The notes below the pieces were generated by a model. The model was not told the DNA's origin and made no database searches. It saw only the letters and a list, made by a program, of their open reading frames with translations. The translations under genes were made by a program, and so were the position numbers. This document shows, one piece after another, positions 7,787 to 16,046 of a stretch of DNA of 36,341 nt (within the stretch, counting starts at the first letter, position 1; every line of letters begins with the position of its first letter). Source of the stretch: Flavobacteriaceae bacterium (GTDB lineage Bacteria > Bacteroidota > Bacteroidia > Flavobacteriales > Flavobacteriaceae). The stretch covers positions 1 through 36,341 of the forward strand of contig JAQWGQ010000030.1 of the NCBI GenBank assembly GCA_029238125.1. The letters are read 5' to 3'.

Positions 7787-9163
7787 TTGAATCTTACGGC
7801 TTACACCAAAGAATTTTCTTACAATCTAAAACTATCCTATCCAGTCATAATAGGGATGTTGGGTCACACCTTTGTTCAGTTTATCGATAATGTAATGGTG
7901 GGGCAACTCGGAACTGCTGAATTGGCAGCAATCTCACTAGGTAACAGCTTCATTTTTATTGCGATGTCGGTTGGAATTGGATTTTCAACTGCGATTACAC
8001 CTTTGGTAGCCGAGGGAGACGCAGCCAAACATCCAGAAGAGGTCAAGTCTATTTTCTATCACGGTCTGCTTTGGTGTCTTGGCTTGGGCTTGGCTCTGTT
8101 TTTATCGGTTTACCTTTCACAGAACCTGATGTTTTTTATGGGTCAGCCAGAAGAAGTTGTTGAATTGGCATTCCCGTATTTGAAATGGGTTGCTCTCTCT
8201 CTCTTTCCATTAATTGTTTTTCAGGCTTTTAAACAGTTTGCGGATGGAATGTCGCTGACGCGTTACTCCATGTATGCCACTGTGCTTGCCAACGTGGTCA
8301 ACGTGCTTGTCAATTATGTATTGATTTTTGGTAAATGGGGGTTTCCCGCCTGGGGTGTGACAGGTGCTGCAATTGGAACACTCATCTCTCGATTAGTGAT
8401 GCTTTTTACATTGATTGTTTTGATTCGATACCACAAACATTTGTCATATTATATGAAAGGAATATGGCAGATGGCGTATTCCAAAATTCAAATGCGTAAG
8501 CTCTTTCGATTGGGGTTTCCATCTGCTCTTCAAATGCTTTTTGAGGTTGCGTTTTTTACCTCTGCGATTTGGGTATGTGGGCTGATTGGAAAAAACGAAC
8601 AGGCGGCAAATCAAATTGCACTCAATATTTCTTCCATGACTTTTATGGTAGCCATGGGACTCAGTGTAGCAGCGATGGTACGAGTTGGGAACCAAAAGGG
8701 CTTGGGTGCATTTGTGGATTTGAGAAGGATTGCCAAGTCAGTTTTTTTATTGACACTTTTGATTGATATTGTCTTTGCAGTGATTTTTATATTTGCCAAG
8801 GATGCCTTTCCTTGGTTATATCTCGAATCATCTACAGCAGCCGATGTGGTAGAAGTCGCTAGCATTGCTTCGTCCTTATTTTTAGTTGCTGCCTTTTTTC
8901 AAATTTTTGATGGCGCTCAAGTCGTTGCCCTTGGTGCACTTCGCGGATTGCAAGACGTGATTGTCCCCACTTGGATATGCTTTGCTTCCTACGGATTGAT
9001 AGGATTTACAATGATGGTTTACTTGGGCCTGTATACGCCATTAGGAGCTTTTGGTGTATGGATTGGACTTTTATCTGGTTTGGTAGCATCTTCCTTGTTG
9101 TTGTATCTTCGTTTTTTATATCAGACCAACAAACTTATTCGTATCAATGGAACAACTACCTGA
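7787..9163 (+). CDS. MATE-family multidrug/toxin efflux transporter
   Basis: This 458-residue polytopic membrane protein has about 12 hydrophobic segments in two similar halves, as in the MATE family. Near the N-terminus MVGQLGTAELAAISLGNSF is the typical first conserved stretch, with repeats of it in the second half. MATE proteins export organic cations in exchange for Na or H. The best start is TTG 7787, because the residues NLTAYTKEFSYN just after it look like the usual N-terminus. The first in-frame ATG would cut into the first helix. It begins 10 bases after the M28 gene and overlaps the next gene by 17 bases, so this is an operon. The substrate is unknown. Confidence 0.88.
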   Translation: MNLTAYTKEFSYNLKLSYPVIIGMLGHTFVQFIDNVMVGQLGTAELAAISLGNSFIFIAMSVGIGFSTAITPLVAEGDAAKHPEEVKSIFYHGLLWCLGLGLALFLSVYLSQNLMFFMGQPEEVVELAFPYLKWVALSLFPLIVFQAFKQFADGMSLTRYSMYATVLANVVNVLVNYVLIFGKWGFPAWGVTGAAIGTLISRLVMLFTLIVLIRYHKHLSYYMKGIWQMAYSKIQMRKLFRLGFPSALQMLFEVAFFTSAIWVCGLIGKNEQAANQIALNISSMTFMVAMGLSVAAMVRVGNQKGLGAFVDLRRIAKSVFLLTLLIDIVFAVIFIFAKDAFPWLYLESSTAADVVEVASIASSLFLVAAFFQIFDGAQVVALGALRGLQDVIVPTWICFASYGLIGFTMMVYLGLYTPLGAFGVWIGLLSGLVASSLLLYLRFLYQTNKLIRINGTTT

Positions 9164-9374
9164 ATTTCTTTTAGCGGATTCTTCTGAATATCCAGAATCA
9201 ATTTTTGTGATACACACCACTTTTCCTCGCTTTGTTATCAATCTTCAAAACGATGAGATTGAATGGTGGGAATCATTTACTGATGAAGATAAAGAAATCG
9301 CAACGCAAGAAGTAGCACATTGGGTCGAACAAGCTACCCGATTTTATGACCATCAAATATCATCATACGAATGA
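9147..9374 (+). CDS. Conserved hypothetical 75-residue acidic protein
   Basis: I do not recognise a named family. The protein is small, soluble and acidic, with several Trp and aromatic residues (FVINLQNDEIEWWESF) and a C-terminal helix IATQEVAHWVEQATRFYD. It has no signal peptide and no cysteines. Its start overlaps the end of the MATE gene by 17 bases and its stop overlaps the ATG of the PAP2 gene by 4 (ATGA). This chain of overlaps argues that it is a translated gene and not a chance frame. Homologues would be expected in the same place in other flavobacteria; I could not check that. Its function is unknown. Confidence 0.7.
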   Translation: MEQLPEFLLADSSEYPESIFVIHTTFPRFVINLQNDEIEWWESFTDEDKEIATQEVAHWVEQATRFYDHQISSYE

Positions 9375-9916
9375 TTCAACTTGACCAACAACTCTTTCTG
9401 TATCTAAACACTCTCGGATCTGAGTCATGGGATGGATTTTGGCTGTTTATGACCGACAAATTCAACATGATACCACTTTATGTGGTCCTACTGATCTATA
9501 CTTTCCGATATATTGGATGGAAAAAGGGGCTGTGGTTTCTGCTTACCATTGCCATACTGATTACGTGCACAGATCAAATCACTAATTTGTTTAAAAATGG
9601 CTTTGAGAGATTACGTCCCTGTCATGACCCAGATATCGCACCCTTGATGCGACTGGTAAAAGATCGGTGTGGAGGGATGTATGGATTTTTCTCTGGCCAC
9701 GCCTCAAACTCTTTTGCCTTAGCTATTTTCTTTATCTCATTTTTTAAAACGATATCTCCAGCCATGCGTTGGCTGGTTTTGTGGGCAGCTATTGTTGCGT
9801 ACAGTAGAGTATATGTTGGAGTACATTACCCTATCGATATCATATGTGGTGCTCTTTTTGGGTCAGCGATTGGTTTGGTGTTTGCACGAACGGCACGCCG
9901 CTATTTATTGCCTTAG
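9371..9916 (+). CDS. PAP2-family membrane phosphatase
   Basis: At 181 residues with about five transmembrane helices, this carries all three parts of the PAP2 acid phosphatase signature: KNGFERLRP, then FFSGHASNSF, then SRVYVGVHYPID. The two histidines and the arginines form the phosphate-handling site facing the periplasm. Relatives dephosphorylate undecaprenyl diphosphate (BacA-independent recycling), phosphatidylglycerol phosphate, phosphatidate or lipid A. The sequence alone does not separate these. A Cys pair (CHDP and DRCGG) flanks the periplasmic loop and might form a disulfide. Translation is probably coupled to the 75-residue gene through ATGA. It meets msrA tail to tail 13 bases later. 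Confidence 0.87.
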   Translation: MIQLDQQLFLYLNTLGSESWDGFWLFMTDKFNMIPLYVVLLIYTFRYIGWKKGLWFLLTIAILITCTDQITNLFKNGFERLRPCHDPDIAPLMRLVKDRCGGMYGFFSGHASNSFALAIFFISFFKTISPAMRWLVLWAAIVAYSRVYVGVHYPIDIICGALFGSAIGLVFARTARRYLLP

Positions 9917-9929
9917 AATCAGAACGTTC

Positions 9930-10598
9930 CTATTTTGACTCTTTTAAAATCTCAGGGCTTTTTGCCTTAAATCGATTTAATCGAGGAATGGAAATCTGAC
10001 GTACATAGGGGTGAAGCGGATTGAGCTTTTCAAAATCCTGATGGTATTCTTCGGCTTTATAAAATATGGTGTGCGGCTTGATTTCGGTTACAATGGGTTT
10101 ATCAAACACCTGATCGCGAGCCAACTCTGCAATATAGTCTTCAATGATTTTCTTTTCGGCATCATCGGTGTAAAAAGCAATGGAGCGATATTGCGTACCT
10201 GAGTCAGGTCCTTGTCGATTCTTTGTCGTTGGATCATGGGAATTAAAAAAAACAGCTAGAAGCGTTTTAAAGTCAACTTTACGGGGGTCATAATACACCT
10301 CAACAGTCTCAGCATGACCAGTGCGTCCAGTTCCAATTTGTTGATAATTCGGGTTTACGGTCGTTCCGCCAGCATATCCAGAAATCACTTCTTCAACGCC
10401 ATATACACTTTCATAAATGGCTTCTACGCACCAAAAACATCCTGACGCGAAATAAGCCGCTTTATATACTTGGAGGTCTTTCGAACTTGGCAACCCTATG
10501 GGAGTGGGATTGTCAATCAATTTTGGCGGTGCGATATGGCAAGATGACACCAACAGGTAAATGAATCCAGTGAAAAAGTGGGCGATGAGTGTTTTCAT
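9930..10598 (-). CDS. msrA: Peptide-methionine (S)-S-oxide reductase, predicted lipoprotein
   Basis: This 222-residue MsrA reduces methionine-S-sulfoxide in proteins. The catalytic cysteine is Cys54 in SGCFWCVEA, followed by the family's GYAGG, GHAETVEV, YDP and SHDPT stretches and the late YHQDF. The N-terminus is a lipoprotein signal, MKTLIAHFFTGFIYLLVSSC, with a lipobox Cys at 20. The enzyme should therefore sit on the periplasmic side of a membrane. No cysteine follows Cys57, so the C-terminal resolving cysteines of E. coli MsrA are absent; Cys57 of the CFWC motif is the only candidate. The gene is last in the minus-strand run from secA and starts 20 bases after the glycosyltransferase. 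Confidence 0.9.
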   Translation of the reverse strand: MKTLIAHFFTGFIYLLVSSCHIAPPKLIDNPTPIGLPSSKDLQVYKAAYFASGCFWCVEAIYESVYGVEEVISGYAGGTTVNPNYQQIGTGRTGHAETVEVYYDPRKVDFKTLLAVFFNSHDPTTKNRQGPDSGTQYRSIAFYTDDAEKKIIEDYIAELARDQVFDKPIVTEIKPHTIFYKAEEYHQDFEKLNPLHPYVRQISIPRLNRFKAKSPEILKESK

Positions 10599-10618
10599 GA
10601 TAACGATTTTGGTTCATG

Positions 10619-11722
10619 CTACAAAGATTGTGCAAAAGTGAGGATTTCTTGCGCAAAATTTTTCCAACTTCTTTGTTCTTGGTGGATCGCAAAATCTTTT
10701 TTCGAAGGGGGATCCGCTTTTAAAATTGTTTTCAAGCCAGCTGCGATTGAAGTTGCAAATGGAGAAACGATTTTAGCTACTGGCATTTCTAACCCTTCAG
10801 ATAACCCGCCAACATCAGTAACGACCATTGGACGTTGATAATGCAATGCCATTGGTGTAATTCCGCTTTGACTTGCTGCTTGATAGGGCTGTACAACGCA
10901 ATCACAGGCAGAAAACCATACCCCAACATCCTTGTCCTCCACATATGAAGTATGAAAGCTTATGATTTCTTCGACGCCAAGTTCTTTTGTTTGTTTTAAA
11001 TACGGCCTTATCGGAATGTATGGCTCGCCAACGATTAAAACACGAAGATCAGGGATTTGGTGTTTGAGCTGAGCAATCGCCTCAATTAATAGTCCAACCC
11101 CTTTGTATTTTCTAATCAACCCAAAAAACAAGACAACAGGCGCATTGTTATCCAGACCTAGAATCGATCTTGCCTTTTCTTTTTTAATCATTGGTGCAAG
11201 CCCTTTGTTGATGGGGTGCGGATACGTCAAAGATGCCTTTGATTTAATAAAGTTCAGCTGTTTTGAAGTATGATGTGACAATGAAATCACGCAGTCTTGC
11301 GCTGCTAGCATATAGCGGAGAAAAAAAGACTCACCAAATTTTGACTCGTGACTGATGGCGTTGTCAACGATGGTTACGCATTTGGCTTTGATCAAGCGCG
11401 CAATCGTTCCCAGACAAGGCCCTAAAAATGGCGTCCAGTACCGAAAGATAACCAGTGAGGGCGACATTTTATTGATTGCTCTCGCAGTCTTTCGCCAAGA
11501 GTTCACTCCAATCGAATCGATATGCCTTTCGATATTAATTCCCTCTGGCTTTTCTTTACTACTAAACTGTGTTTTTCCAGGGAAAAGTCGACTTGGGTAC
11601 AGTCGCGAAAACGAAAATATTTCAACATCTTGGCCCAACTCAAGCAGGGCTTGTGCTAAAGACTCGTTGGTGTCAGCAATCCCACCTCGATATGGATGTG
11701 CAGGACCAATGATTACAATCAT
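10619..11722 (-). CDS. GT4-family glycosyltransferase
   Basis: At 367 residues this has the GT-B layout. The N-terminal domain has the glycine-rich nucleotide-sugar loop (HPYRGGIADTNESLAQAL, residues 8-25). The C-terminal Rossmann domain has FFGLIRKYKGVGLLIEAI (about 200-217) and a TDVGGLSEGLEMPVAKIV stretch where the nucleotide-diphosphate site lies. It has no membrane helix and probably works on the cytoplasmic face on cell-surface or glycolipid sugars. Sugar and acceptor are unknown. Its ATG overlaps the secA stop in ATGA, so it is translationally coupled to secA. It stands away from any polysaccharide cluster, which is unusual for this class. Confidence 0.85.
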   Translation of the reverse strand: MIVIIGPAHPYRGGIADTNESLAQALLELGQDVEIFSFSRLYPSRLFPGKTQFSSKEKPEGINIERHIDSIGVNSWRKTARAINKMSPSLVIFRYWTPFLGPCLGTIARLIKAKCVTIVDNAISHESKFGESFFLRYMLAAQDCVISLSHHTSKQLNFIKSKASLTYPHPINKGLAPMIKKEKARSILGLDNNAPVVLFFGLIRKYKGVGLLIEAIAQLKHQIPDLRVLIVGEPYIPIRPYLKQTKELGVEEIISFHTSYVEDKDVGVWFSACDCVVQPYQAASQSGITPMALHYQRPMVVTDVGGLSEGLEMPVAKIVSPFATSIAAGLKTILKADPPSKKDFAIHQEQRSWKNFAQEILTFAQSL

Positions 11723-14700
11723 GATGTTTCAATCAAAACCCATTCTCCTTTGATTAGTAGGGGCTCGGCTTGTTTGAACTTAACCGTTTTTCGTTCTCCT
11801 GAGGTGATGTGTTGAATCTCAACTTTTTCGTTCCTCCCAATCTTTGGTCTTTCGCGGACAATGGTTTCCACCACTTCTCTTTGTCGCTGTCCTGCCGATG
11901 CGCCAACCTGACGATTGCGCATTGCCATTTCATCGCTGTTCAACACCTCTTCTTTTGAGGTTTGGATATTTTGTTTACGACGCACATTTCGCGCTTCTCG
12001 TATGGGTTGGCCCTCGCGAGCAGGCAATTCGCCTTTAAACAAGAAGGAAATAATATCTCGGTTGATCTTATCCATTAGAGTTTTGAAGAGTTCAAACGCC
12101 TCAAATTTGTAAATCAACAAAGGGTCTTTTTGCTCGTGGACTGCCAATTGTACAGACTGCTTGAGCTCGTCCATTTTACGCAGGTGTTCTTTCCATGAAT
12201 CGTCAATAATCGCTAAGCTGATATTTTTTTCAAAGTCTTCTATGAGCTGCTTTCCCTCTGATTCATAAGCGTTTTTCAAATTTGTAACCACATTCAAGGT
12301 TTTTTTACCGTCCGTAAAAGGAACAACGATACGCTCAAACTTATTTGCAGGATTCTCATACACACCCTTGATCACAGGGAATACTTGTTCTGCGCTTTGT
12401 TTGGTTTTGCTCTGTAAACGCTCATATGCAGCTTCGTAAACCTGATCGATCAACTCGGAATGGTCCATGGTTTCAAATTCTTGGGCATCAACGGGCGAGC
12501 TCATGGAAAAGAAACGAATCAGTTCAAAATCAAAGTTTTTAAAATCTTTGGTTTCTCGGTTGTTTTCAACAATACTTTGAGCGGTCTCATAAACCATATT
12601 GGCAATGTCTACTTTCAATCGCTCTCCTTTCAGTGCGTGTTTACGGCGCTTATAAACCACTTCTCTCTGGGCATTCATCACATCGTCATACTCAAGAAGA
12701 CGCTTACGGATCCCAAAGTTGTTTTCTTCTACTTTTTTCTGGGCGCGTTCAATCGATTTGGTCATCAAGGAGTGTTGGATTACCTCACCTTCTTTGACTC
12801 CCATACGATCCATCATTTTGGCAACTCGCTCAGAGCCAAACAATCGCATCAAATTGTCCTCTAAGGACACATAAAATTGAGAGCTACCGGGATCTCCTTG
12901 TCGACCTGAACGTCCGCGAAGTTGGCGATCCACTCGGCGTGAATCATGACGTTCTGTGCCGATAATTGCGAGTCCACCAGCAGTTTTGACCGCATCGTTT
13001 ATTTTGATATCAGTTCCACGTCCAGCCATGTTTGTTGCAATGGTAACGATACCTGCGTATCCTGCCTCTGCAACGATATCTGCTTCTTTTTTGTGCAACT
13101 TGGCGTTGAGCACGTTGTGCTTGATGTTTTGCCGCTTTAGCATTCTGCTCAAGAGTTCTGAAATCTCAACAGAAGTCGTACCAATCAATACGGGACGACC
13201 AGCATTGGATAGTTGTGTCACTTGGTTGATAACCGCATTGTACTTTTCTCGTTTGGTTTTATAAATCAGATCGTTTTCATCATTCCTGGCTATTGGTCGG
13301 TTGGTTGGAATTTCGACAACATCAAGCTCATAGATTTCCCAAAATTCACCAGCTTCTGTAATCGCGGTACCTGTCATGCCTGCCAGTTTGCGATACATTC
13401 GAAAATAGTTTTGGAGTGTGATTGTAGCAAATGTTTGGGTCGCAGCTTCAATTTTCACATTTTCTTTTGCTTCTATAGCTTGATGCAAGCCGTCAGAGTA
13501 GCGTCGACCTTCCATGATCCGTCCCGTTTGCTCATCGACTATCTTCACCTGGTTGTCCATAACAACATAGGCAATGTCTTTTTCAAAAAGGGTATAGGCC
13601 TTTAACAATTGATTCAAGGTGTGAATTCGCTCGCTTTTCACACTAAATTCACCAAATAGTTTCTCTTTTTCTTCCGCTTCGATTTCGATATCTAGGTCTT
13701 TGCTTTCAATTTTTGCGATTTCTGACCCTAAATCTGGTAGCACAAAAAAGTCGGCAGTATTTTTATCGTCAGATAAGTGTTCAACTCCTTTGTCTGTAAG
13801 TTCGATTTGGTTGTTTTTCTCATCGATAACGAAGAACAATTCCGCATCAATTTTGGGCATTTCTCGGTTGTTGTCTTGCATGTATTGCCCTTCGGTTTTT
13901 TGCAAGAGCTGCCGGACACCTTCTTGGCTCAAAAACTTGATGAGGGCCTTGTTTTTTGGCAATCCTCGAAAAGCACGGAGGAGCATAAATCCACCGTCAA
14001 CGGTATTGCCCTCGGCGATATGCTTTTTCGCATCAGTTAGAACCGTGTTGATATATTGTCTTTGGTTCTGTACAAGTTGAGCTATTTTTGGTTTGAGATC
14101 TGTAAATTCGTGTCGATCGCCCTCTGGTACAGGACCAGAGATTATCAATGGTGTTCTTGCATCGTCAATCAAGACAGAGTCAACTTCATCCACAATCGCG
14201 TAGTTGTGAACACGCTGCACCATATCTTCAGTTGAGTGTGCCATATTGTCTCGCAGATAATCAAACCCAAAAGCATTGTTTGTGCCATAGGTAATGTCTG
14301 CCAGATAAGCTTTTCGACGTTCGGGGGAGTTGGGCTTGTGATAATCGATACAATCCACACTGAGGCCGTGAAATTCGAAAATAGGCGCCATCCATGCACT
14401 GTCTCTTTTAGCGAGGTAATCATTTACCGTTACCAAATGAACCCCATTACCACTCAAGGCGTTGAGATATACAGGAAGTGTAGCTACTAAGGTTTTTCCT
14501 TCCCCGGTCTGCATTTCGCCAATTTTCCCCTGATGAAGGATAATTCCTCCGATAAGCTGAACATCATAATGGATCATATCCCAAGTGACTTGTTTGCCAG
14601 CGGCATCCCATGAATTGGACCAAGTCGCTTTATCTCCATTTAGTTGAACATATGATTTTGCACCTGAAATCTCTCTGTCAAATGCATTAGCTGTGACTTC

Positions 14701-15087
14701 AATCAAACTGTTGTTTGTAAATCGTTTTGCAGTTTCTTTGACAATGGCAAAGGCAGTTGGCAGAATTTCATCGAGATAAGCCAAAACCCCTTGATTTGAT
14801 TCTTCCTGCAGCGCGTATATTTGGCTGTATAGAGACTCTTTTTCGTCTATATCAATGCTTTGGTCAATTTGTTGTTGTAGGGAATTTATTTTTTTTTGAA
14901 GGGGCGCTCTGATGTCTTGGATTTGGGATTTAAAACCGTTCGTTTTTTCTCTTAATTCATCGTTCGAAATTGCATAGAGTTTTTTCTCTTGTACAAGGAT
15001 TTGAGAAACGATGGGTTGAATGGATTTTAAATCTTTGCGGGACTTGTCCCCAACAAAAACGCTTAAAATACGATTTAAAATACTCAT
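11719..15087 (-). CDS. secA: Preprotein translocase ATPase SecA
   Basis: This 1122-residue protein is the motor of Sec export. Walker A is QTGEGKT (193-199), the DEVD box is at 300-303, and late helicase-type motifs include NMAGRGTDIKI and RQLRGRSGRQGDPGSS. It is over 200 residues longer than E. coli SecA (901). Extra sequence lies in a charged coiled stretch (about 55-98), a segment before Walker A (about 126-172) and a segment after ISGP (about 320-415). The C-terminal tail has no cysteines, so the zinc/SecB-binding motif is missing. The gene has a TAnnTTTG box upstream. It overlaps the glycosyltransferase start. YajC, another Sec component, is encoded at 27464. Confidence 0.95.
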   Translation of the reverse strand: MSILNRILSVFVGDKSRKDLKSIQPIVSQILVQEKKLYAISNDELREKTNGFKSQIQDIRAPLQKKINSLQQQIDQSIDIDEKESLYSQIYALQEESNQGVLAYLDEILPTAFAIVKETAKRFTNNSLIEVTANAFDREISGAKSYVQLNGDKATWSNSWDAAGKQVTWDMIHYDVQLIGGIILHQGKIGEMQTGEGKTLVATLPVYLNALSGNGVHLVTVNDYLAKRDSAWMAPIFEFHGLSVDCIDYHKPNSPERRKAYLADITYGTNNAFGFDYLRDNMAHSTEDMVQRVHNYAIVDEVDSVLIDDARTPLIISGPVPEGDRHEFTDLKPKIAQLVQNQRQYINTVLTDAKKHIAEGNTVDGGFMLLRAFRGLPKNKALIKFLSQEGVRQLLQKTEGQYMQDNNREMPKIDAELFFVIDEKNNQIELTDKGVEHLSDDKNTADFFVLPDLGSEIAKIESKDLDIEIEAEEKEKLFGEFSVKSERIHTLNQLLKAYTLFEKDIAYVVMDNQVKIVDEQTGRIMEGRRYSDGLHQAIEAKENVKIEAATQTFATITLQNYFRMYRKLAGMTGTAITEAGEFWEIYELDVVEIPTNRPIARNDENDLIYKTKREKYNAVINQVTQLSNAGRPVLIGTTSVEISELLSRMLKRQNIKHNVLNAKLHKKEADIVAEAGYAGIVTIATNMAGRGTDIKINDAVKTAGGLAIIGTERHDSRRVDRQLRGRSGRQGDPGSSQFYVSLEDNLMRLFGSERVAKMMDRMGVKEGEVIQHSLMTKSIERAQKKVEENNFGIRKRLLEYDDVMNAQREVVYKRRKHALKGERLKVDIANMVYETAQSIVENNRETKDFKNFDFELIRFFSMSSPVDAQEFETMDHSELIDQVYEAAYERLQSKTKQSAEQVFPVIKGVYENPANKFERIVVPFTDGKKTLNVVTNLKNAYESEGKQLIEDFEKNISLAIIDDSWKEHLRKMDELKQSVQLAVHEQKDPLLIYKFEAFELFKTLMDKINRDIISFLFKGELPAREGQPIREARNVRRKQNIQTSKEEVLNSDEMAMRNRQVGASAGQRQREVVETIVRERPKIGRNEKVEIQHITSGERKTVKFKQAEPLLIKGEWVLIETS

Positions 15088-15103
15088 AGGTTGTCGTCTA
15101 GGA

Positions 15104-15111
15104 CAAAAATA
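15104..15111 (-). promoter_or_regulatory. -7 box of secA
   Basis: The minus strand reads TATTTTTG, 16 bases before the secA ATG. The matching upstream TTG is not present, so it is a half-site only. Confidence 0.4.
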
Positions 15112-15154
15112 AGAAAAAAAAGGTCGTTGTGTGGCTAAACTGTGATGCTAAATT

Positions 15155-15376
15155 TTAGTACTCATCCTCATTCCAAAGATAATCATCATCAGTTGGGTAA
15201 TCGGGCCAGATTTCATCGATAGATTCATAAATCTCTCCTTCGTCTTCTATCGCCTGAAGATTTTCAACAACTTCAAGAGGTGAGCCAGTACGAATGGCAA
15301 AGTCGATTAGTTCGTCTTTGTTGGCTGGCCAAGGGGCGTCACTGAGATAAGATGCAAGTTCTAAAGTCCAATACAT
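15155..15376 (-). CDS. DUF2795 domain protein
   Basis: This 73-residue acidic protein matches the DUF2795 family, small helical proteins of unknown role that are common in flavobacteria. The core is MYWTLELASYLSDAPWPANK, then a helix DELIDFAIRTGSP and a Glu/Asp-rich tail with several Trp and Tyr. There is no signal peptide or membrane helix. It has its own strong promoter (15397-15426) and lies 67 bases before secA in the direction of reading. It could be co-transcribed into secA, as no terminator is seen. A link to Sec export would be a guess; only the adjacency supports it. Confidence 0.78.
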   Translation of the reverse strand: MYWTLELASYLSDAPWPANKDELIDFAIRTGSPLEVVENLQAIEDEGEIYESIDEIWPDYPTDDDYLWNEDEY

Positions 15377-15396
15377 AACACACTGTATTAAGATTG

Positions 15397-15426
15397 CAAA
15401 AGTATAAGTTTGTGGGAACTATGCAA
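15397..15426 (-). promoter_or_regulatory. Promoter of the DUF2795 gene (TTG-N19-TACTTTTG)
   Basis: On the minus strand TTG (15424-15426) and TACTTTTG (15397-15404) are 19 bases apart, the same spacing as the two rRNA-leader promoters. It lies about 20 bases before the ATG and probably also feeds secA. Confidence 0.65.
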
Positions 15427-15435
15427 GTAAAAAAG

Positions 15436-15984
15436 TTAGATTCTCGGAATCCACTTAACTTCCTCACTATCAGTATTTTTACAGATTAAACGTGCTAGGC
15501 AAAACAGATAATCTGAAAGTCGGTTGAGATAAATCACAGCAATGTCGTCTACAAATGCACTTTTACTCAGCGTAACAGTGAGTCTTTCTGCACGTCGACA
15601 CACACATCGGGCAAGGTGAGCATGAGAAGCTACCGTACTTCCTCCCGGCAGAATAAAATGGGTCATTGGCGGAAGGTTAGCAACAATTTTATCGATACAT
15701 TTCTCAATCCATTTTATATCATCAGTGTCAATTTTGTTAAGGGATAATTCGGTATGCTCCCCATAGACAGCTAGCATGGCTCCCAAAACAAACAAGTGGT
15801 TTTGAATCGTAACTAAGTCGGGATAGTAGTATTCGCGTTCAGAATTCGAGGCAATCATTCCCATCCAAGCATTGAGTTCGTCTACTGTTCCATAGGTTTC
15901 GATGCGCAGATGGCTTTTGGAAACGCGTTCACCCCCATATAAAGAGGTCATTCCCTGATCGCCAGTTTTGGTGTAGATTTTCAT
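15436..15984 (-). CDS. Cob(I)yrinic acid a,c-diamide adenosyltransferase (PduO type)
   Basis: At 182 residues this is a PduO-type ATP:cob(I)alamin adenosyltransferase, which makes adenosylcobalamin from reduced corrinoid and ATP in the cytoplasm. The N-terminal ATP-binding motif is KIYTKTGDQGMTSLYGGERVSK. The second conserved stretch, RCVCRRAERL, lies near residue 130, and the protein ends with the usual DYLFCLAR helix region. I chose ATG 15984, five codons inside the longest frame, because the KIYTKTGD motif starts there. The longer start lies within a palindrome. No other cobalamin synthesis gene is in the window, so the substrate probably comes from salvage. It follows lnt on the same strand by about 60 bases. 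Confidence 0.88.
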   Translation of the reverse strand: MKIYTKTGDQGMTSLYGGERVSKSHLRIETYGTVDELNAWMGMIASNSEREYYYPDLVTIQNHLFVLGAMLAVYGEHTELSLNKIDTDDIKWIEKCIDKIVANLPPMTHFILPGGSTVASHAHLARCVCRRAERLTVTLSKSAFVDDIAVIYLNRLSDYLFCLARLICKNTDSEEVKWIPRI

Positions 15985-15992
15985 CAGTATAT

Positions 15993-16007
15993 CCTGCATG
16001 ATGCAGG
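15993..16007 (-). promoter_or_regulatory. Perfect 7-bp inverted repeat in the adenosyltransferase leader
   Basis: CCTGCAT and ATGCAGG flank one central base, ending 8 bases before the ATG. It could be an operator or a small RNA hairpin near the ribosome site. It is too small to be a cobalamin riboswitch. Confidence 0.3.
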
Positions 16008-16046
16008 TGCAATTTTTTTGCTAAGTTAAGAAGATTATTTATATAA

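Noticed and set aside
11844-14490. Several long open frames on the plus strand under secA (for example 12460-12864 and 13213-13605)
   Set aside because: They lie antisense to a well-supported gene, overlap each other in different frames, and read as unstructured, Phe/Cys/Ser-rich sequence. They are shadows of secA codons.
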